Assembly (NCBI RefSeq): GCF_001681715.1
Contig: NZ_LNWY01000018.1
Span: 62,001-126,000, forward strand
Length of the DNA: 64,000 bases
Reading direction: 5' to 3'
DNA from: Tritonibacter mobilis
GTDB taxonomy: Bacteria > Pseudomonadota > Alphaproteobacteria > Rhodobacterales > Rhodobacteraceae
Shown: positions 9,598 to 19,259 of the stretch, piece after piece
How positions within the stretch are numbered: position 1 is the stretch's first letter
Layout of the letters: each line of letters opens with the position of its first letter
Notes under the pieces: generated by a model
Seen by the model: only the letters and a program-made list of their open reading frames with translations
Told to the model about the DNA's origin: nothing
The model's database searches: none
Position numbers and translations under genes: made by a program

Positions 9598-9822
9598 TCA
9601 GATGCGCCGGTTGAGGGGATGCGCGCCGCGTGTATCGGCGCGGATCATGCGCACCTCAAGCCGGTTGATCATGTGGTTCATCGCAACCGCCAGCAATAGC
9701 ACCGGAACCATTCCATAAAGAAGCCAGAGCGCAAAGAAGATCCACAAGAGGTTCACGGCCAGAAAACTGAGCGTGGCCGACAGGAATTCTGTGTTGTCAT
9801 GGTGCGTGTTCCGGCGTTTCAT
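9598..9822 (-). CDS. Small membrane protein of unknown function
   Basis: 74 residues with two hydrophobic segments (about 15-35 and 38-49) separated by a short turn, and a basic C terminus. It is supported as a gene by a strong GGAGGGG ribosome site 8 bases before the ATG at 9822 and by its clean fit between neighbours. It shares a strand with the aminotransferase gene but is downstream of it by 127 bp. I do not recognise the family. Confidence 0.65.
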   Translation of the reverse strand: MKRRNTHHDNTEFLSATLSFLAVNLLWIFFALWLLYGMVPVLLLAVAMNHMINRLEVRMIRADTRGAHPLNRRI

Positions 9823-9948
9823 GATTACCCCTCCAGGCAGGCAATGTCCGCACAGCCTAGCCCTAAATGGGTAAACTCCCGGTAAAGCGCGCGCGCCTTC
9901 AGGACGTTTTACCGGTTCGCTTGCGCTATGTGCGACCGCGCCGCTGGG

Positions 9949-11064
9949 TCAGCCGCGTTTGCGGCGCGCCTCTTCCAGCGCAAGAGGCAGCGCGGCGGCA
10001 AAGGCGGCGCGCTCGGCCTCGGGGCCGCAGCTGACGCGGATGCAGCGGTTTTGCGGTGCTGCAAAGGGCATACGCACAAAGATGTCACGCGCCACCAGCG
10101 CCTCCAAGACCACCTTGGCAAAATCCCCGTCATGGCCACAGTCGATGGCGACGAAATTGGTGGCAGAGGGCAGCGGCGTCAGGCCATTTTCGCGCGCAAT
10201 GCGAGAAATCTCATCACGGGCGGTGGCAATCTCTGCCTGCACATGGGCCAGCCAGTCCTGATCCTTGATCGCCTCGGTTGCGCCAATCTGGGCACAACGG
10301 TTCATGCCAAAATGATTGCGCACCTTGTGAAAGGCGGAAATCACCTCAACCGCGCCCATCGCATAGCCGACGCGCGCGCCTGCCATGCCATAGGCCTTTG
10401 AGAGGGTGCGCATGCGGATCACGCGCGGGTCGGTCACATCCACCGGTGCGGCAGTGCCAGCGGGGGCGCATTCCACGTAAGCCTCATCCAGCAGCAAGAG
10501 GCTGCCCTCGGGCAGATCATCCAAAGCGGCGACGATATCCGCGCCGCGATGCCAGCTGCCCATCGGGTTGTCGGGGTTGGCGAGGTAGACGATCTTGGCG
10601 CTGACCTCATGGGCCTTGGCCATCAATGCGGCGATGTCTTCGTGGTCGTCCTTGTAGGGGACGGTGTGCAGGACGCCGCCAAACCCTGCCACATGGTAGT
10701 TGAACGTGGGATAAGCCCCAAGCGACGTGACCACCGCATCCCCGGCACCCACATAGAGCCGCACCAGATTGCCCAGAAGCCCGTCGATCCCCTCACCAAC
10801 CATGATGTGATCGGGGGCAACGCCGTGCAGATCAGAAAGCGCCTGACGCAGCTCATAGCTTTCGGCGTCGCCGTACTTCCAGATCTCTGCCGCCGAGGCC
10901 TGCATGGCGGCGACGGCCTTGGGTGAGACACCAAAGAGATTCTCATTCGCGCCGAGCCGCGCCACAAAAGGCGCGCCGCGTTGGCGTTCATGGGTTTCGG
11001 GCCCCACAAAAGGGACCGAAGCGGGCAGGGACTGGGCGAGCGGGGTTTGGCGGCTGTCTGTCAT
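9949..11064 (-). CDS. Histidinol-phosphate-type aminotransferase (class I/II)
   Basis: 371 residues. PLP-dependent fold type I enzyme with ARLGANENLFGVSP at the N terminus, ANPDNPMGS, LLLDEAYVE and Schiff-base Lys223 in RTLSKAYGMAGARVGYA, all like HisC. It probably transaminates histidinol phosphate or an aromatic amino acid (Tyr/Phe in a HisC2 role). No his operon is present, so the specific substrate is unproven. The frame is open far upstream, but the ATG at 11064 gives the normal length. It is divergent from the crotonase. Confidence 0.85.
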   Translation of the reverse strand: MTDSRQTPLAQSLPASVPFVGPETHERQRGAPFVARLGANENLFGVSPKAVAAMQASAAEIWKYGDAESYELRQALSDLHGVAPDHIMVGEGIDGLLGNLVRLYVGAGDAVVTSLGAYPTFNYHVAGFGGVLHTVPYKDDHEDIAALMAKAHEVSAKIVYLANPDNPMGSWHRGADIVAALDDLPEGSLLLLDEAYVECAPAGTAAPVDVTDPRVIRMRTLSKAYGMAGARVGYAMGAVEVISAFHKVRNHFGMNRCAQIGATEAIKDQDWLAHVQAEIATARDEISRIARENGLTPLPSATNFVAIDCGHDGDFAKVVLEALVARDIFVRMPFAAPQNRCIRVSCGPEAERAAFAAALPLALEEARRKRG

Positions 11065-11226
11065 GCGCCAAGACCTAGCCGGGCGGACGCAGACGGGCAA
11101 GGGGCCATGCGTGATCCGGTGCCCCGGCGTCAGGCTGGAAAGCGCGGGCGAAGCGCGGCAAGCTGGGTGCAACCAACGAGGGTGCCACAGCGACGGCACG
11201 CGAGACGACCAGAGGAGGAGCCTGTG

Positions 11227-12024
11227 ATGGCTGAGGAAAACGCGCGTGTATCCGTCGAGATCCGCGACCATGTGGCCCATGTCACCCTGACCCGCGCCGA
11301 CAAGATGAACGCGGTCGACAAACACATGCTGGCGGCGGTGATCCAGGCGGCCGAGGAGGTTGCGGCCTCGGACGCGCGAGCGGTGGTGCTGTCGGGCGAG
11401 GGTAAGAGTTTCTGCGCGGGCCTTGATGTGATGAGCTTTGCCGCGATGGGGCAGATGCAGGACACCGGCTGGATCATGGATCGCACCGAGGGGGACGCCA
11501 ATGATTTTCAGGCCGTCGCCATGATGTGGCGCGCCTTGGATATTCCGGTGATCGCGGCCTTGCAGGGGGCAACCTTTGGCGCAGGGCTTCAGATTGCGCT
11601 GGGGGCGGATATGCGCATTGCGGCCCCGGATGCAAAGCTCGCGGTGATGGAAATGAAGTGGGGCCTGATCCCGGATATGGGGGGCATGGCGCTCCTGCCG
11701 CAGCTGGTGCGTTCGGACGTGCTGCGCATGCTGACCTATACGGCAACGCCTGTGGAGGCCGAGCAGGCCGAGCGCTGGGGGCTGGTCACCGAGATCGCGG
11801 AGGACCCGTTGGCCCGCGCGCAGGCGCTTGCGGCAGAGATCGCAGGCAAGGGCCCCAATGCCATCCGCGCCGCCAAGCGCCTGATCGCCTATGCCGAAAG
11901 CGGTGCGAGTGCCGCAGAGGTGCTGTTGCGCGAGAGCGAAGAGCAGGCAGCACTGATCGGCAAGCCCGAGCAGATGGAAGTGGTGATGGCAAACATGCAA
12001 AAACGCCCGCCGGTCTTTAAGTAG
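11227..12024 (+). CDS. Crotonase/enoyl-CoA hydratase family protein
   Basis: 265 residues. The crotonase fold is clear from HVTLTRADKMNAVD, the oxyanion-hole loop SGEGKSFCAGLDVMSF and the second CoA-binding region LQGATFGAGLQIALGADMRIAAPDAKLAVMEMKW broken over two strands. Members hydrate enoyl-CoA or do isomerase or hydrolase chemistry. The exact reaction is not readable. The ATG at 11227 has GAGGAGG upstream. The fatty acid hydroxylase-like gene follows after 49 bp with its own strong ribosome site, suggesting a two-gene operon acting on lipid acyl chains. Confidence 0.88.
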   Translation: MAEENARVSVEIRDHVAHVTLTRADKMNAVDKHMLAAVIQAAEEVAASDARAVVLSGEGKSFCAGLDVMSFAAMGQMQDTGWIMDRTEGDANDFQAVAMMWRALDIPVIAALQGATFGAGLQIALGADMRIAAPDAKLAVMEMKWGLIPDMGGMALLPQLVRSDVLRMLTYTATPVEAEQAERWGLVTEIAEDPLARAQALAAEIAGKGPNAIRAAKRLIAYAESGASAAEVLLRESEEQAALIGKPEQMEVVMANMQKRPPVFK

Positions 12025-12073
12025 CGCCGCCGGGGCGCGCAGGCTGGGCAGGTCCATTCGAGGAGGAGCGGAC

Positions 12074-12799
12074 ATGATGCGGTTGAAACTCTTGCTGTCG
12101 CACCCGTCGGTGCCGGTTATGCTGGCGGCGGTGGCGCTGGGTGTGGCGATCCTGCTGATGCAGGGGGCGACATGGCAATGGGGCTTTGTGGTGCTGGGCG
12201 TCGGCTTGCAGATGCTCAATGAATACGGGCTGCACCGTTATATCTTCCACCTGAAGCCGCCGCGCCGACAGTGGGCCTTTGATTTGCTCTATCAGGCGCA
12301 TTACGGCCACCATGATTTTCCGACCAATCACCGGCTGTTCTTTGCGCCGATCTGGGTGGCGCTGCCGATGTTGGCGGTGAATTTTGCGCTGATCTACGGG
12401 CTGGTGTGGCTGGTCCTGCCGCTGCATGCGCTGACGCTTGCGGCGGCGATCGTGCTGGTGGGCGGGGTTGCGACCTTTCTGGGGTATGAATGGTTTCACA
12501 TGACAGCGCATCTGACAGTGTCCAAAACACGGGTGGAGCGGCATGTGACCCAGCTTCACAACCAGCACCATTTCCGCGATTTCTCCAAATGGTTCCATGT
12601 CTCGCCCGGCGGTGAGGTGATCGACCGCGCGATGGGCACGGCCATCGACCGCGAGGCGCTGAAGAAGCAACAGCGGGTCGAGTTCATCCGCACCCTTGGC
12701 ATGACACCGGACGACCCGAGGCTGGTGGCCGCACGGAAACGGTTTGCAAATCGTTACCAGTTGAGTGCCGACGACATCGCCCGCGCTTGTCGCGCGTAA
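12074..12799 (+). CDS. Fatty acid hydroxylase/sterol desaturase superfamily membrane protein
   Basis: 241 residues. Di-iron membrane oxygenase with the expected histidine boxes: HRYIFH (54-59), HYGHH (76-80), EWFHMTAH and HNQHH. Hydrophobic segments lie near 12-30, 38-50 and a long hairpin at about 95-145. The superfamily hydroxylates or desaturates lipid chains, and beta-carotene hydroxylases also belong here. Substrate is unknown. The GAGGAGGAG ribosome site before 12074 is strong. The preceding crotonase suggests an acyl-chain modifying pair. Confidence 0.85.
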   Translation: MMRLKLLLSHPSVPVMLAAVALGVAILLMQGATWQWGFVVLGVGLQMLNEYGLHRYIFHLKPPRRQWAFDLLYQAHYGHHDFPTNHRLFFAPIWVALPMLAVNFALIYGLVWLVLPLHALTLAAAIVLVGGVATFLGYEWFHMTAHLTVSKTRVERHVTQLHNQHHFRDFSKWFHVSPGGEVIDRAMGTAIDREALKKQQRVEFIRTLGMTPDDPRLVAARKRFANRYQLSADDIARACRA

Positions 12800-13231
12800 A
12801 TAGAATGAGGGGCGGTGGCGGTGTCGGGAGAGCTATAAAAGATGACATTCTGTCAAAGCGCGATTTTGAAGTTTTCGATTTCATTACGTGGGGTCGCGCG
12901 TTGAATTCGCAAGAAGCTTGTTTGGTGAAGTAAATATCATTGTTTTTAGGGTTATTGACGCCTTGGATCGAATCGATCTGTGCGCGGTTTTAAATTTGGA
13001 AATTCGAAATAATTCACCTGTTCAGGGTGTTGAGCAGTAATGCGTCATCTATTGGCCACAATTCCGAAAGGGGAATGTGTAACGCGGTGTTTTTGACGGG
13101 CGTAAACCATAAAATTGTATTTATTTAGCATTCGTTCGCAAATCGATCATAATTCTCGAAGTCCTGCGGCGCTCTATTTTGCGATAAACTCACGGCGACC
13201 GCTGCTTTAACGAATGCAGAGGAGTACTCCT
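12800..13231. other. 432-bp AT-rich gap before the chemoreceptor
   Basis: No credible gene. The stretch is visibly richer in A and T than its surroundings and presumably holds the promoter and leader of the chemoreceptor gene. A TTGACG at 12954-12959 could be a -35 element, but no matching -10 is convincing. Confidence 0.5.
13218..13224 (+). promoter_or_regulatory. Ribosome site that fixes a GTG start
   Basis: AGAGGAG followed by 7 nt and GTG at 13232. The in-frame ATG at 13214 lies upstream of this site and cannot use it, so the protein should start at the GTG. Confidence 0.75.
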
Positions 13232-14698
13232 GTGACGGTTGAGATGAACGCATTGCTCGCGACTTACGATCTGGACGGAGCAAATCAGGCCCGCTTGCAA
13301 AAGGCCTCCAAGATGGTGATGGCGCTGCTGCCTGAGGTTTTGGATCACTTTTATGATCGGGTCGGGCGCGAGCCGGAAATGGCTGCCTTTTTCAAAAGCG
13401 ACAAGATGCTGGAGCGCGCGAAGGGAGAGCAGCTCAAACATTGGTCGCGACTGTTTTCCGGTGAGTATTGCGAAGACTATCAATCTTCGGCGCGTAATAT
13501 CGGTCAGGTGCACACCCGCATCGGCCTGCCGTTTGCATTTTTTAATGCCGGCTACGCGCATGCAAATGCGCAAATCCAAGCGCTTATTCTGAAGCGCCAG
13601 ACAGGTGGACTGTTTCGGCGCGCGTCTGAGACACATATTTTGCTCGGGATTTTGTCACGGGCCATGGCGCTCGATATTCAACTGATCTTTGACGCCCATG
13701 CAGAGGCCGTACAAGAAGAGCAAAATCGGGGCTTTCGCTATATGACCGATGCGATCGAAGCGCTGGCCGCACAAGACCTGAGCCATGATATTCCTTCACC
13801 CGAAAACAGCGATTTTCCGGAACAGTTCAATGGCATTCGCGAGAGTTTCAACGCTGCAATCGGTGCCTTGCGGCAGGTCATTTCCGGGATTCGCACCTCT
13901 GCACAGCAATTGGACAGCGGGGCGCTGGAGGTTTCACAAGCCTCGCAAGATCTATCCCAACGTACGGAATCTCAGGCCGCGACGCTGGAGCAGACCGCAG
14001 CCGCCGTGGAGGAAATCACCGTCAGCATGCGCTCTTCTGCCGAGGCGACGCAGCAGACCAGTGGTGCGGTCGATACCACCCGCCAGCGCGCCGAAGAGGG
14101 CAGCGTGGTGGTGCGCAATGCGGTTGAGAAAATGAACGAGATTGCGGACTCCTCGGCCCAGATTTCCAAAATCATCTCGGTGATTGACGATATCTCCTTT
14201 CAGACCAATCTGCTGGCGCTCAATGCCGGGGTTGAGGCCGCGCGGGCGGGCGAAAGTGGCCGTGGCTTTGCGGTGGTGGCGTCCGAAGTGCGTAATCTGG
14301 CGCAGCGCACGGCTGACTCTGCCGGTGAGATCAAGGAGTTGATCGACATCAGCACCAAACATGTGGAAAGCGGCGTGGAGCTTGTGGGCAACGCGGGCGA
14401 GATGCTCGAAAGTATCGTCAATCACATCAACGAAGCCGCTGACCTCACGCAACAGGTGGCCAGCTCTGCCGAGCAGCAATCCACGGCCTTTGGTGAGATC
14501 AACATCGGCGTGTCGCAGCTTGACAGTGTGACCCAGCAAAACGCGGCCATGGTTGAACAAAGCACCGCTGCCCTGATGGAAATGCGCAATGAGGCATCGA
14601 CCCTCTCTGGGCTGGTGTCTGTGTTCCAGCTTGGATCGGGCAGTCAAAGTGGCGGGTTTGAGGGCGCACAGGATGCGGCGTTCCGCAACGTGGGCTAA
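13232..14698 (+). CDS. Globin-coupled soluble chemoreceptor (HemAT-like)
   Basis: 488 residues from the GTG start. Residues about 10-160 form a sensor globin with the family pattern IGQVHTRIGLPFAFFNAGY, where His94 is the proximal haem ligand. No membrane segment is present, so it is cytoplasmic. After a HAMP-like linker (about 165-225) comes the methyl-accepting signalling domain with the hairpin tip VIDDISFQTNLLALNAG and heptad repeats on both sides. Such proteins sense oxygen and feed CheA/CheW for aerotaxis. No che genes are nearby and the C terminus has no NWETF-type pentapeptide. Confidence 0.93.
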   Translation: MTVEMNALLATYDLDGANQARLQKASKMVMALLPEVLDHFYDRVGREPEMAAFFKSDKMLERAKGEQLKHWSRLFSGEYCEDYQSSARNIGQVHTRIGLPFAFFNAGYAHANAQIQALILKRQTGGLFRRASETHILLGILSRAMALDIQLIFDAHAEAVQEEQNRGFRYMTDAIEALAAQDLSHDIPSPENSDFPEQFNGIRESFNAAIGALRQVISGIRTSAQQLDSGALEVSQASQDLSQRTESQAATLEQTAAAVEEITVSMRSSAEATQQTSGAVDTTRQRAEEGSVVVRNAVEKMNEIADSSAQISKIISVIDDISFQTNLLALNAGVEAARAGESGRGFAVVASEVRNLAQRTADSAGEIKELIDISTKHVESGVELVGNAGEMLESIVNHINEAADLTQQVASSAEQQSTAFGEINIGVSQLDSVTQQNAAMVEQSTAALMEMRNEASTLSGLVSVFQLGSGSQSGGFEGAQDAAFRNVG

Positions 14699-14721
14699 CG
14701 GTCCGATGTGTCAGATGTGAC

Positions 14722-14749
14722 AAAGGCCGCAGCGGGTGCTGCGGCCTTT
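14722..14749. terminator. Bidirectional terminator between chemoreceptor and aldolase genes
   Basis: Perfect 12-bp stem AAAGGCCGCAGC/GCTGCGGCCTTT with a 4-nt loop (GGGT). It lies between two convergent genes and can serve both. Confidence 0.8.
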
Positions 14750-14783
14750 GCTGTTTCAAACAACGCTCAGTTTGCGACGTGCT

Positions 14784-15686
14784 TCAGAGCGAGGCTTTGT
14801 AGATCTTGTCGATGTTGGAGCCGAGGGCCGCGTTATAATCCGCATCCGACATCGCCACATTCAGCCCCTCGGTCAAGGCGCGCGAGAAAGACGCGATCAT
14901 CTTGCTGTTTTGCGACAGGCGCGCGCAGGCGTCATCGGTGGTGTAGCCACCGGAAAGCGCCACCACACGCACCACGGCGGGGTGATCCGCGAGGCTGTCA
15001 TAGAGGCCTGCCTCATTGGGGATCGTCAGTTTGAGCGAAACCTTGGTGCCCTCGGGCAGGGCGTCAAGCTGGGCTTTGATTTCGTCCTTGAGCAGGGCTT
15101 CTGCCTCGGATTTGGTGGCGGAGTTGATGTCCACTTCGGGTTCGATGATCGGAACCAGACCGGCGCGTGCGATCTGCAGGCCAACCTCGAACTGCTGCGC
15201 CACCACGGATTTGATGCCAGCGACGTTGGCTTCTTTGACGACAGAGCGCATCTTGGTGCCAAAAATACCAGCGGCAACCGCGCGTTCCAAAAGCGCATCG
15301 AGATCGGGCATCGGCTTCATCAGCTGGACGCCGTCTGCCTCATCTGCAAGGCCCTTGTCGACCTTCAGGAAGGGTACAACGCCGCATTTTTCCCAGAGGT
15401 AGACGGGGACGGGCGTGCCGTCGATGGCATTGTCCATGGTTTTTTCAAACAGGATCGCGCCAAGGATCTTGTCGCTGTTGAAATCCGGTGCGGTGATGAT
15501 GCGTGCGCGCATCTTCTGGATTTCTCCGAACATTTCCTCGTCATTGGAATAGGCGTCTTCCATCACGCCATAAAGCGCCAGCGCCTTGGGTGTGGAACCG
15601 CCAGACTGGTCCAGCGCGGCGATGAAGCCCTTGCCAGTTGCAATGCGGTCAAACTGTTGCTGATGGATTGCGGGGTCTGTCGCCAT
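14784..15686 (-). CDS. Class I fructose-bisphosphate aldolase
   Basis: 300 residues. Cleaves fructose 1,6-bisphosphate into glyceraldehyde 3-phosphate and dihydroxyacetone phosphate through a lysine Schiff base. The protein starts MATDPAIHQQQFDRIATGKG with the LDQSGGSTPKAL loop, and continues with IIEPEVDI and SLKLTIP segments of the class I barrel. An AAGGAGG site 8-13 bases before the ATG at 15686 rules out the longer start. The gene ends at the shared terminator with the chemoreceptor. Confidence 0.93.
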   Translation of the reverse strand: MATDPAIHQQQFDRIATGKGFIAALDQSGGSTPKALALYGVMEDAYSNDEEMFGEIQKMRARIITAPDFNSDKILGAILFEKTMDNAIDGTPVPVYLWEKCGVVPFLKVDKGLADEADGVQLMKPMPDLDALLERAVAAGIFGTKMRSVVKEANVAGIKSVVAQQFEVGLQIARAGLVPIIEPEVDINSATKSEAEALLKDEIKAQLDALPEGTKVSLKLTIPNEAGLYDSLADHPAVVRVVALSGGYTTDDACARLSQNSKMIASFSRALTEGLNVAMSDADYNAALGSNIDKIYKASL

Positions 15687-15868
15687 GACGCGCGGCCTCC
15701 TTGGGAAATGCACGGATACTGTTGCAGCCACTTCTATACCGTGGGCCAAGAGGGAGACAACAAATGCTTTGCGATGGTTGCGCTAACGTCCCGCCGTTTC
15801 AGCGAAAAAACGCTTTGCGGGTATCATGAGGCGAGGCCAGCGGATGCGCGGGCACGCGCCAATCGCCA

Positions 15869-16300
15869 TCACGCCGCAAGCAAGGAGCCGATAAAATGTT
15901 TCAGGGCCTTGTGCGGCAGGCATTTTTCGCGACTGCGCCCGGCCAGACGCACGGTGTCAAACAGCACCGTGAGGGTCATGTCGGTGAAGGACAGGCTCCA
16001 GTAACGGGCATCCATCGCGGCCCAACGGGCGGCTTTTTCGCTGCCGCAGATTTCGGTGAAATTCCACGCCGAGACCGGGTAGGGAGATTCCGAGAGTTCA
16101 TCCACATTCATGGGATCGATGCGAAAATCCAGCACATCGTCAAATTCCAAAATGGCGAGCCCGCCGCCTGCAATGGGCGCCACCTCGTAGCATAAGAGCA
16201 GCTTGTCGCCGTCGAAAAAGACTGCGGGAACCTCTTCGGTTCCGATCACCGGGAACTCCTCTCGGGGTTCTTTGCTCGTTATGGTGCCTGTTTCTGGCAT
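15869..16300 (-). CDS. Conserved hypothetical protein
   Basis: 143 residues, soluble, no signal peptide. It has an acidic N-terminal half and a basic C terminus (RLAGRSREKCLPHKALKHF). Aromatic residues cluster in the middle (WNFTEICGSEKAARWAAMDARYWSL in part). A GGAG lies before the ATG at 16300. I do not recognise a domain. Neighbours are the aldolase and a VOC protein on the same strand, each separated by 90-180 bp, so there is no strong functional hint. Confidence 0.65.
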   Translation of the reverse strand: MPETGTITSKEPREEFPVIGTEEVPAVFFDGDKLLLCYEVAPIAGGGLAILEFDDVLDFRIDPMNVDELSESPYPVSAWNFTEICGSEKAARWAAMDARYWSLSFTDMTLTVLFDTVRLAGRSREKCLPHKALKHFIGSLLAA

Positions 16301-16392
16301 CGTCGTCTCCAGCGGCCATTCTCGGCCGTGCTTGGGTCGTCACTTCGACTCAGGACCATAAGAGATGGGGGCTTCTAAATTGCTAACGAGGC

Positions 16393-16761
16393 TCACCTGT
16401 TGGGCGCAAAAATACCGCTTGAGATAGAGACTGAATTGCCGTCCGGGTCCTTGCGATTGGCAAATTGGTAGCCGTCCGCCTCGTGGAGGCTGCCAAAGGC
16501 AAAGCCGGCCTTTGATGCAGCGGCGCAGAACCCGGCCACATCCTCAACGTCAAAGACCAGTTTTACGCTGGACTGGCCGATTTTCTGACTGCGGGCGGCG
16601 GGATGCAAGAGAAGGGCTGCACCGGCGGCTGGGGAGCGCAATTCGACGATCCGGTCGCCGGGGAGGTCGTGGCGGGTGTAGCCAAAAAGGGCGGTGTAAA
16701 ACGCCACCATGTCATCGATGCGTTTTGTATAGATGAGGATGCGCCCCAAACATGTTTGCAT
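16393..16761 (-). CDS. VOC (glyoxalase/bleomycin-resistance) family protein
   Basis: 122 residues, a single VOC unit of paired beta-alpha-beta-beta-beta modules: GRILIYTKRIDDMVAFYTALFGY at the start (family opening), then DRIVELRSP, KLVFDVEDVAGF and a final KDPDGNSVSISS, the usual C-terminal metal or ligand strand. Members are metal-dependent lyases, isomerases, dioxygenases or binding proteins. No substrate can be assigned. GGAGGGG before the ATG at 16761 sets the start and rejects a 25-residue extension. Confidence 0.85.
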   Translation of the reverse strand: MQTCLGRILIYTKRIDDMVAFYTALFGYTRHDLPGDRIVELRSPAAGAALLLHPAARSQKIGQSSVKLVFDVEDVAGFCAAASKAGFAFGSLHEADGYQFANRKDPDGNSVSISSGIFAPNR

Positions 16762-16840
16762 GTCTTCCCCTCCGGTAGGTTCGGAGTGTGGCAGCAGCTC
16801 ATCGCGCTGCCAAGTGCGCATGAAAAAGGAGCGCATGCAA

Positions 16841-16869
16841 AAAGGGCACCTCCGATAGAGATGCCCTTT
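16841..16869 (-). terminator. Terminator after pyrG
   Basis: AAAGGGCA/TGCCCTTT with an inner CTC/GAG pair and a 5-nt loop. On the minus strand the stem is followed by TTTTTG. It lies 29 bp downstream of the pyrG stop. Confidence 0.8.
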
Positions 16870-16897
16870 GTTCAGTTATCGTGACGTTGCGCAGGAA

Positions 16898-18541
16898 TCA
16901 GACCAGACGCGAGGTTTCCTTGGCTGCGCGGACGAAATCCTTGAACAGCGGGTGCGGATCGAAGGGTTTGGATTTGAGTTCCGGGTGGAACTGCACGCCG
17001 ATGAACCAAGGATGATCGCTCCATTCAACGATCTCGGGCAGGCGGCCATCGGGGCTCATGCCGGTGAACTTCAGACCGCAGGCCTCGAGTTTTTCGCGGT
17101 ATTTGATGTCGACCTCATAACGGTGACGGTGGCGTTCCTCGATGGAGGTGGAGCCATAGACCTCGGCCACTTTGGACCCATCGGCGAGGGACGCGTCATA
17201 GGCACCCAGGCGCATGGTGCCCCCTTTGTCGTCATCGGCGCTGCGGCTCACCTTGTGGTTGCCCTGCACCCATTCCTTCAGGTGGTAAACCACGGGTTCA
17301 AAACGCTTTTTACCCGCTTCATGGTCGAATTCCTCGGAGCCGGCTTCCTCGATACCGGCCACGTTGCGGGCGGCCTCGATCACGGCCATCTGCATTCCGA
17401 GACAGATGCCGAGGTAGGGCACCTTGTGCTCGCGGGCATATTGCGCCGCCTTGATCTTACCTTCGGTGCCGCGCTCGCCAAAGCCGCCGGGCACGAGGAT
17501 CGCATGGAAGCCCTGCAGATAGGGCGTTGCGTCTTCCTTGTCGAAGAGCTCTGCGTCGACCCACTCGATACGCACCTTCACCCGGTTCGCCATGCCCCCA
17601 TGAGTGAGCGCCTCGGCGATAGATTTATAGGCGTCTTCAAGCTGTGTATATTTGCCGACGATGGCGACTTTGACTTCACCCTCGGGGTTGTAGATGCGGT
17701 CGGCCACGTCTTCCCATGTGTCCAGCGTCGGGCGCGGGGCAGGGGCGATGCCAAAGGCGTCCAGAACCGCCTGATCGAGACCTTCGCGGTGATAGGCCAG
17801 CGGCGCCTCGTAGATGGATTTCAGATCCTGCGCCGCGATCACGCTGTCGGCGCGCACGTTGCAAAAGAGCGCCAGCTTTTCGCGTTCCTTCACGGGGATC
17901 GGACCCTCGGAGCGGCAGACCAGAATATCGGGGGCCAGACCGATGGAGCGCAGCTCCTTCACGGAGTGCTGGGTCGGTTTGGTTTTCAGCTCGCCAGAGG
18001 CTTTGATGTAGGGCAGGAGCGTCAGGTGCATAAAGATACACTGACCGCGCGGCTTATCCTGGCTGAACTGGCGGATGGCCTCAAAGAAAGGCAGCCCTTC
18101 GATGTCGCCTACGGTGCCGCCAATCTCGCAGAGCATGAAATCGACCTCATCCTCTCCGATGGAGATGAAGTCTTTGATCTCGTTGGTGACGTGCGGAATC
18201 ACCTGAATGGTCTTGCCGAGGTAGTCGCCGCGGCGCTCTTTCTCGAGCACGTTGGTGTAGATCCGCCCGGAGGAGATCGAGTCGGTCTTGCGGGCTGGTA
18301 CGCCCGTGAACCGCTCGTAGTGGCCCAGATCGAGGTCGGTTTCTGCGCCGTCGTCGGTCACAAAGACCTCGCCGTGTTCAAACGGGCTCATGGTGCCCGG
18401 ATCGACGTTCAGATAGGGGTCGAGTTTGCGCAGGCGGACGGAGTAGCCCCGCGCTTGCAGCAGCGCACCCAGCGCAGCAGAGGCCAGTCCCTTGCCCAGA
18501 GAAGAGACGACACCGCCAGTAATAAAGATGAAACGCGCCAT
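16898..18541 (-). CDS. pyrG: CTP synthase
   Basis: 547 residues, the usual length. Makes CTP from UTP, ATP and glutamine in pyrimidine synthesis. The N-terminal amidoligase domain opens [18 protein letters not shown] and has the [27 protein letters not shown] region. The C-terminal class I glutaminase domain has the nucleophile Cys380 in YLGICLGMQ and the HPEL motif near the end. It follows secG on the same strand with 224 bp between, an arrangement common in alphaproteobacteria. Confidence 0.98.
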   Translation of the reverse strand: MARFIFITGGVVSSLGKGLASAALGALLQARGYSVRLRKLDPYLNVDPGTMSPFEHGEVFVTDDGAETDLDLGHYERFTGVPARKTDSISSGRIYTNVLEKERRGDYLGKTIQVIPHVTNEIKDFISIGEDEVDFMLCEIGGTVGDIEGLPFFEAIRQFSQDKPRGQCIFMHLTLLPYIKASGELKTKPTQHSVKELRSIGLAPDILVCRSEGPIPVKEREKLALFCNVRADSVIAAQDLKSIYEAPLAYHREGLDQAVLDAFGIAPAPRPTLDTWEDVADRIYNPEGEVKVAIVGKYTQLEDAYKSIAEALTHGGMANRVKVRIEWVDAELFDKEDATPYLQGFHAILVPGGFGERGTEGKIKAAQYAREHKVPYLGICLGMQMAVIEAARNVAGIEEAGSEEFDHEAGKKRFEPVVYHLKEWVQGNHKVSRSADDDKGGTMRLGAYDASLADGSKVAEVYGSTSIEERHRHRYEVDIKYREKLEACGLKFTGMSPDGRLPEIVEWSDHPWFIGVQFHPELKSKPFDPHPLFKDFVRAAKETSRLV

Positions 18542-18765
18542 GTTTTCGGCTGCCCCCGTGAGATCGTGTCAGGTCCAAATCGGTTCAGTCGTGATCCGGG
18601 GAAGACCCCGCATCTCTTGCTGCCCGGCGGTGATTTCAGCGTGAATTTCCACACCTCAAAAACCGCAGCATCACGGGACTTAACAGTTATCAGATTCGCA
18701 AAGCATGCGCAAGGGAACCGCAAGATGCTGTTACGGTTCCCTCAAGTCTGTCTAGGTTTTGTATG

Positions 18766-19131
18766 TCAGTCGGCGCTGGGTACCAGCGGCGCGTTTTCGC
18801 CCGAGCTTGGCGGCAGAAGATCGTTGCCAAGCGGAGAGGTCGGTGCGTCCGGCGTGCTATCCTGCGTCGAAGGCACAAGGCTGTCGGTGATCGACGAGCG
18901 CCCGGATTTCTGAGCAGCCAGCACCGTGAGGGTGATGGAGGTCGCGATGAACGCGATGGCCAGAACCCAGGTTACTTTGCTCAGCGCGGTTGCGGCTGCG
19001 CGCCCGGTCATGGCACCGCCGCCACCACCGCCACCCATGCCAAGGCCACCGCCCTCGGAGCGTTGCAAAAGAACAACGGCAATGAGGCCGAGCGCCAGAA
19101 GAAGATGGATGATGAGAACGACGTTTTCCAT
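18766..19131 (-). CDS. secG: Preprotein translocase subunit SecG
   Basis: 121 residues. Small accessory subunit of the SecYEG channel. It has two membrane segments (about 3-21 and 52-72) joined by a glycine-rich loop, LLQRSEGGGLGMGGG, diagnostic for SecG. The C-terminal tail is Ser/Pro/Asp-rich and probably disordered, which is longer than in E. coli. The start at 19131 (MENVVLIIHLLLALGL) is chosen because an upstream extension would place charged sequence before the first helix. Confidence 0.95.
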   Translation of the reverse strand: MENVVLIIHLLLALGLIAVVLLQRSEGGGLGMGGGGGGGAMTGRAAATALSKVTWVLAIAFIATSITLTVLAAQKSGRSSITDSLVPSTQDSTPDAPTSPLGNDLLPPSSGENAPLVPSAD

Positions 19132-19259
19132 AGGACCCTGCGGCTGTTGGCTGAGTATCGGGCGGTTCATAGGGAAGATTGCCGGTCGGGGCAAGGGCGG
19201 AGTTCTTTTGTCTTTTGTCGAGGGGCGCAAAAACCGGCTGCGCAACAGGAATTGATTGT

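Noticed and set aside
16018-16032. GGCCCAAC next to a GGGCGGC stretch, resembling a family A repeat
   Set aside because: Lies inside the 15869 coding sequence without the flanking hairpin; chance match.
16868-18913. 681-codon open frame on the plus strand opposite pyrG
   Set aside because: Antisense artefact of CTP synthase codon structure; no ribosome site or recognisable motif.
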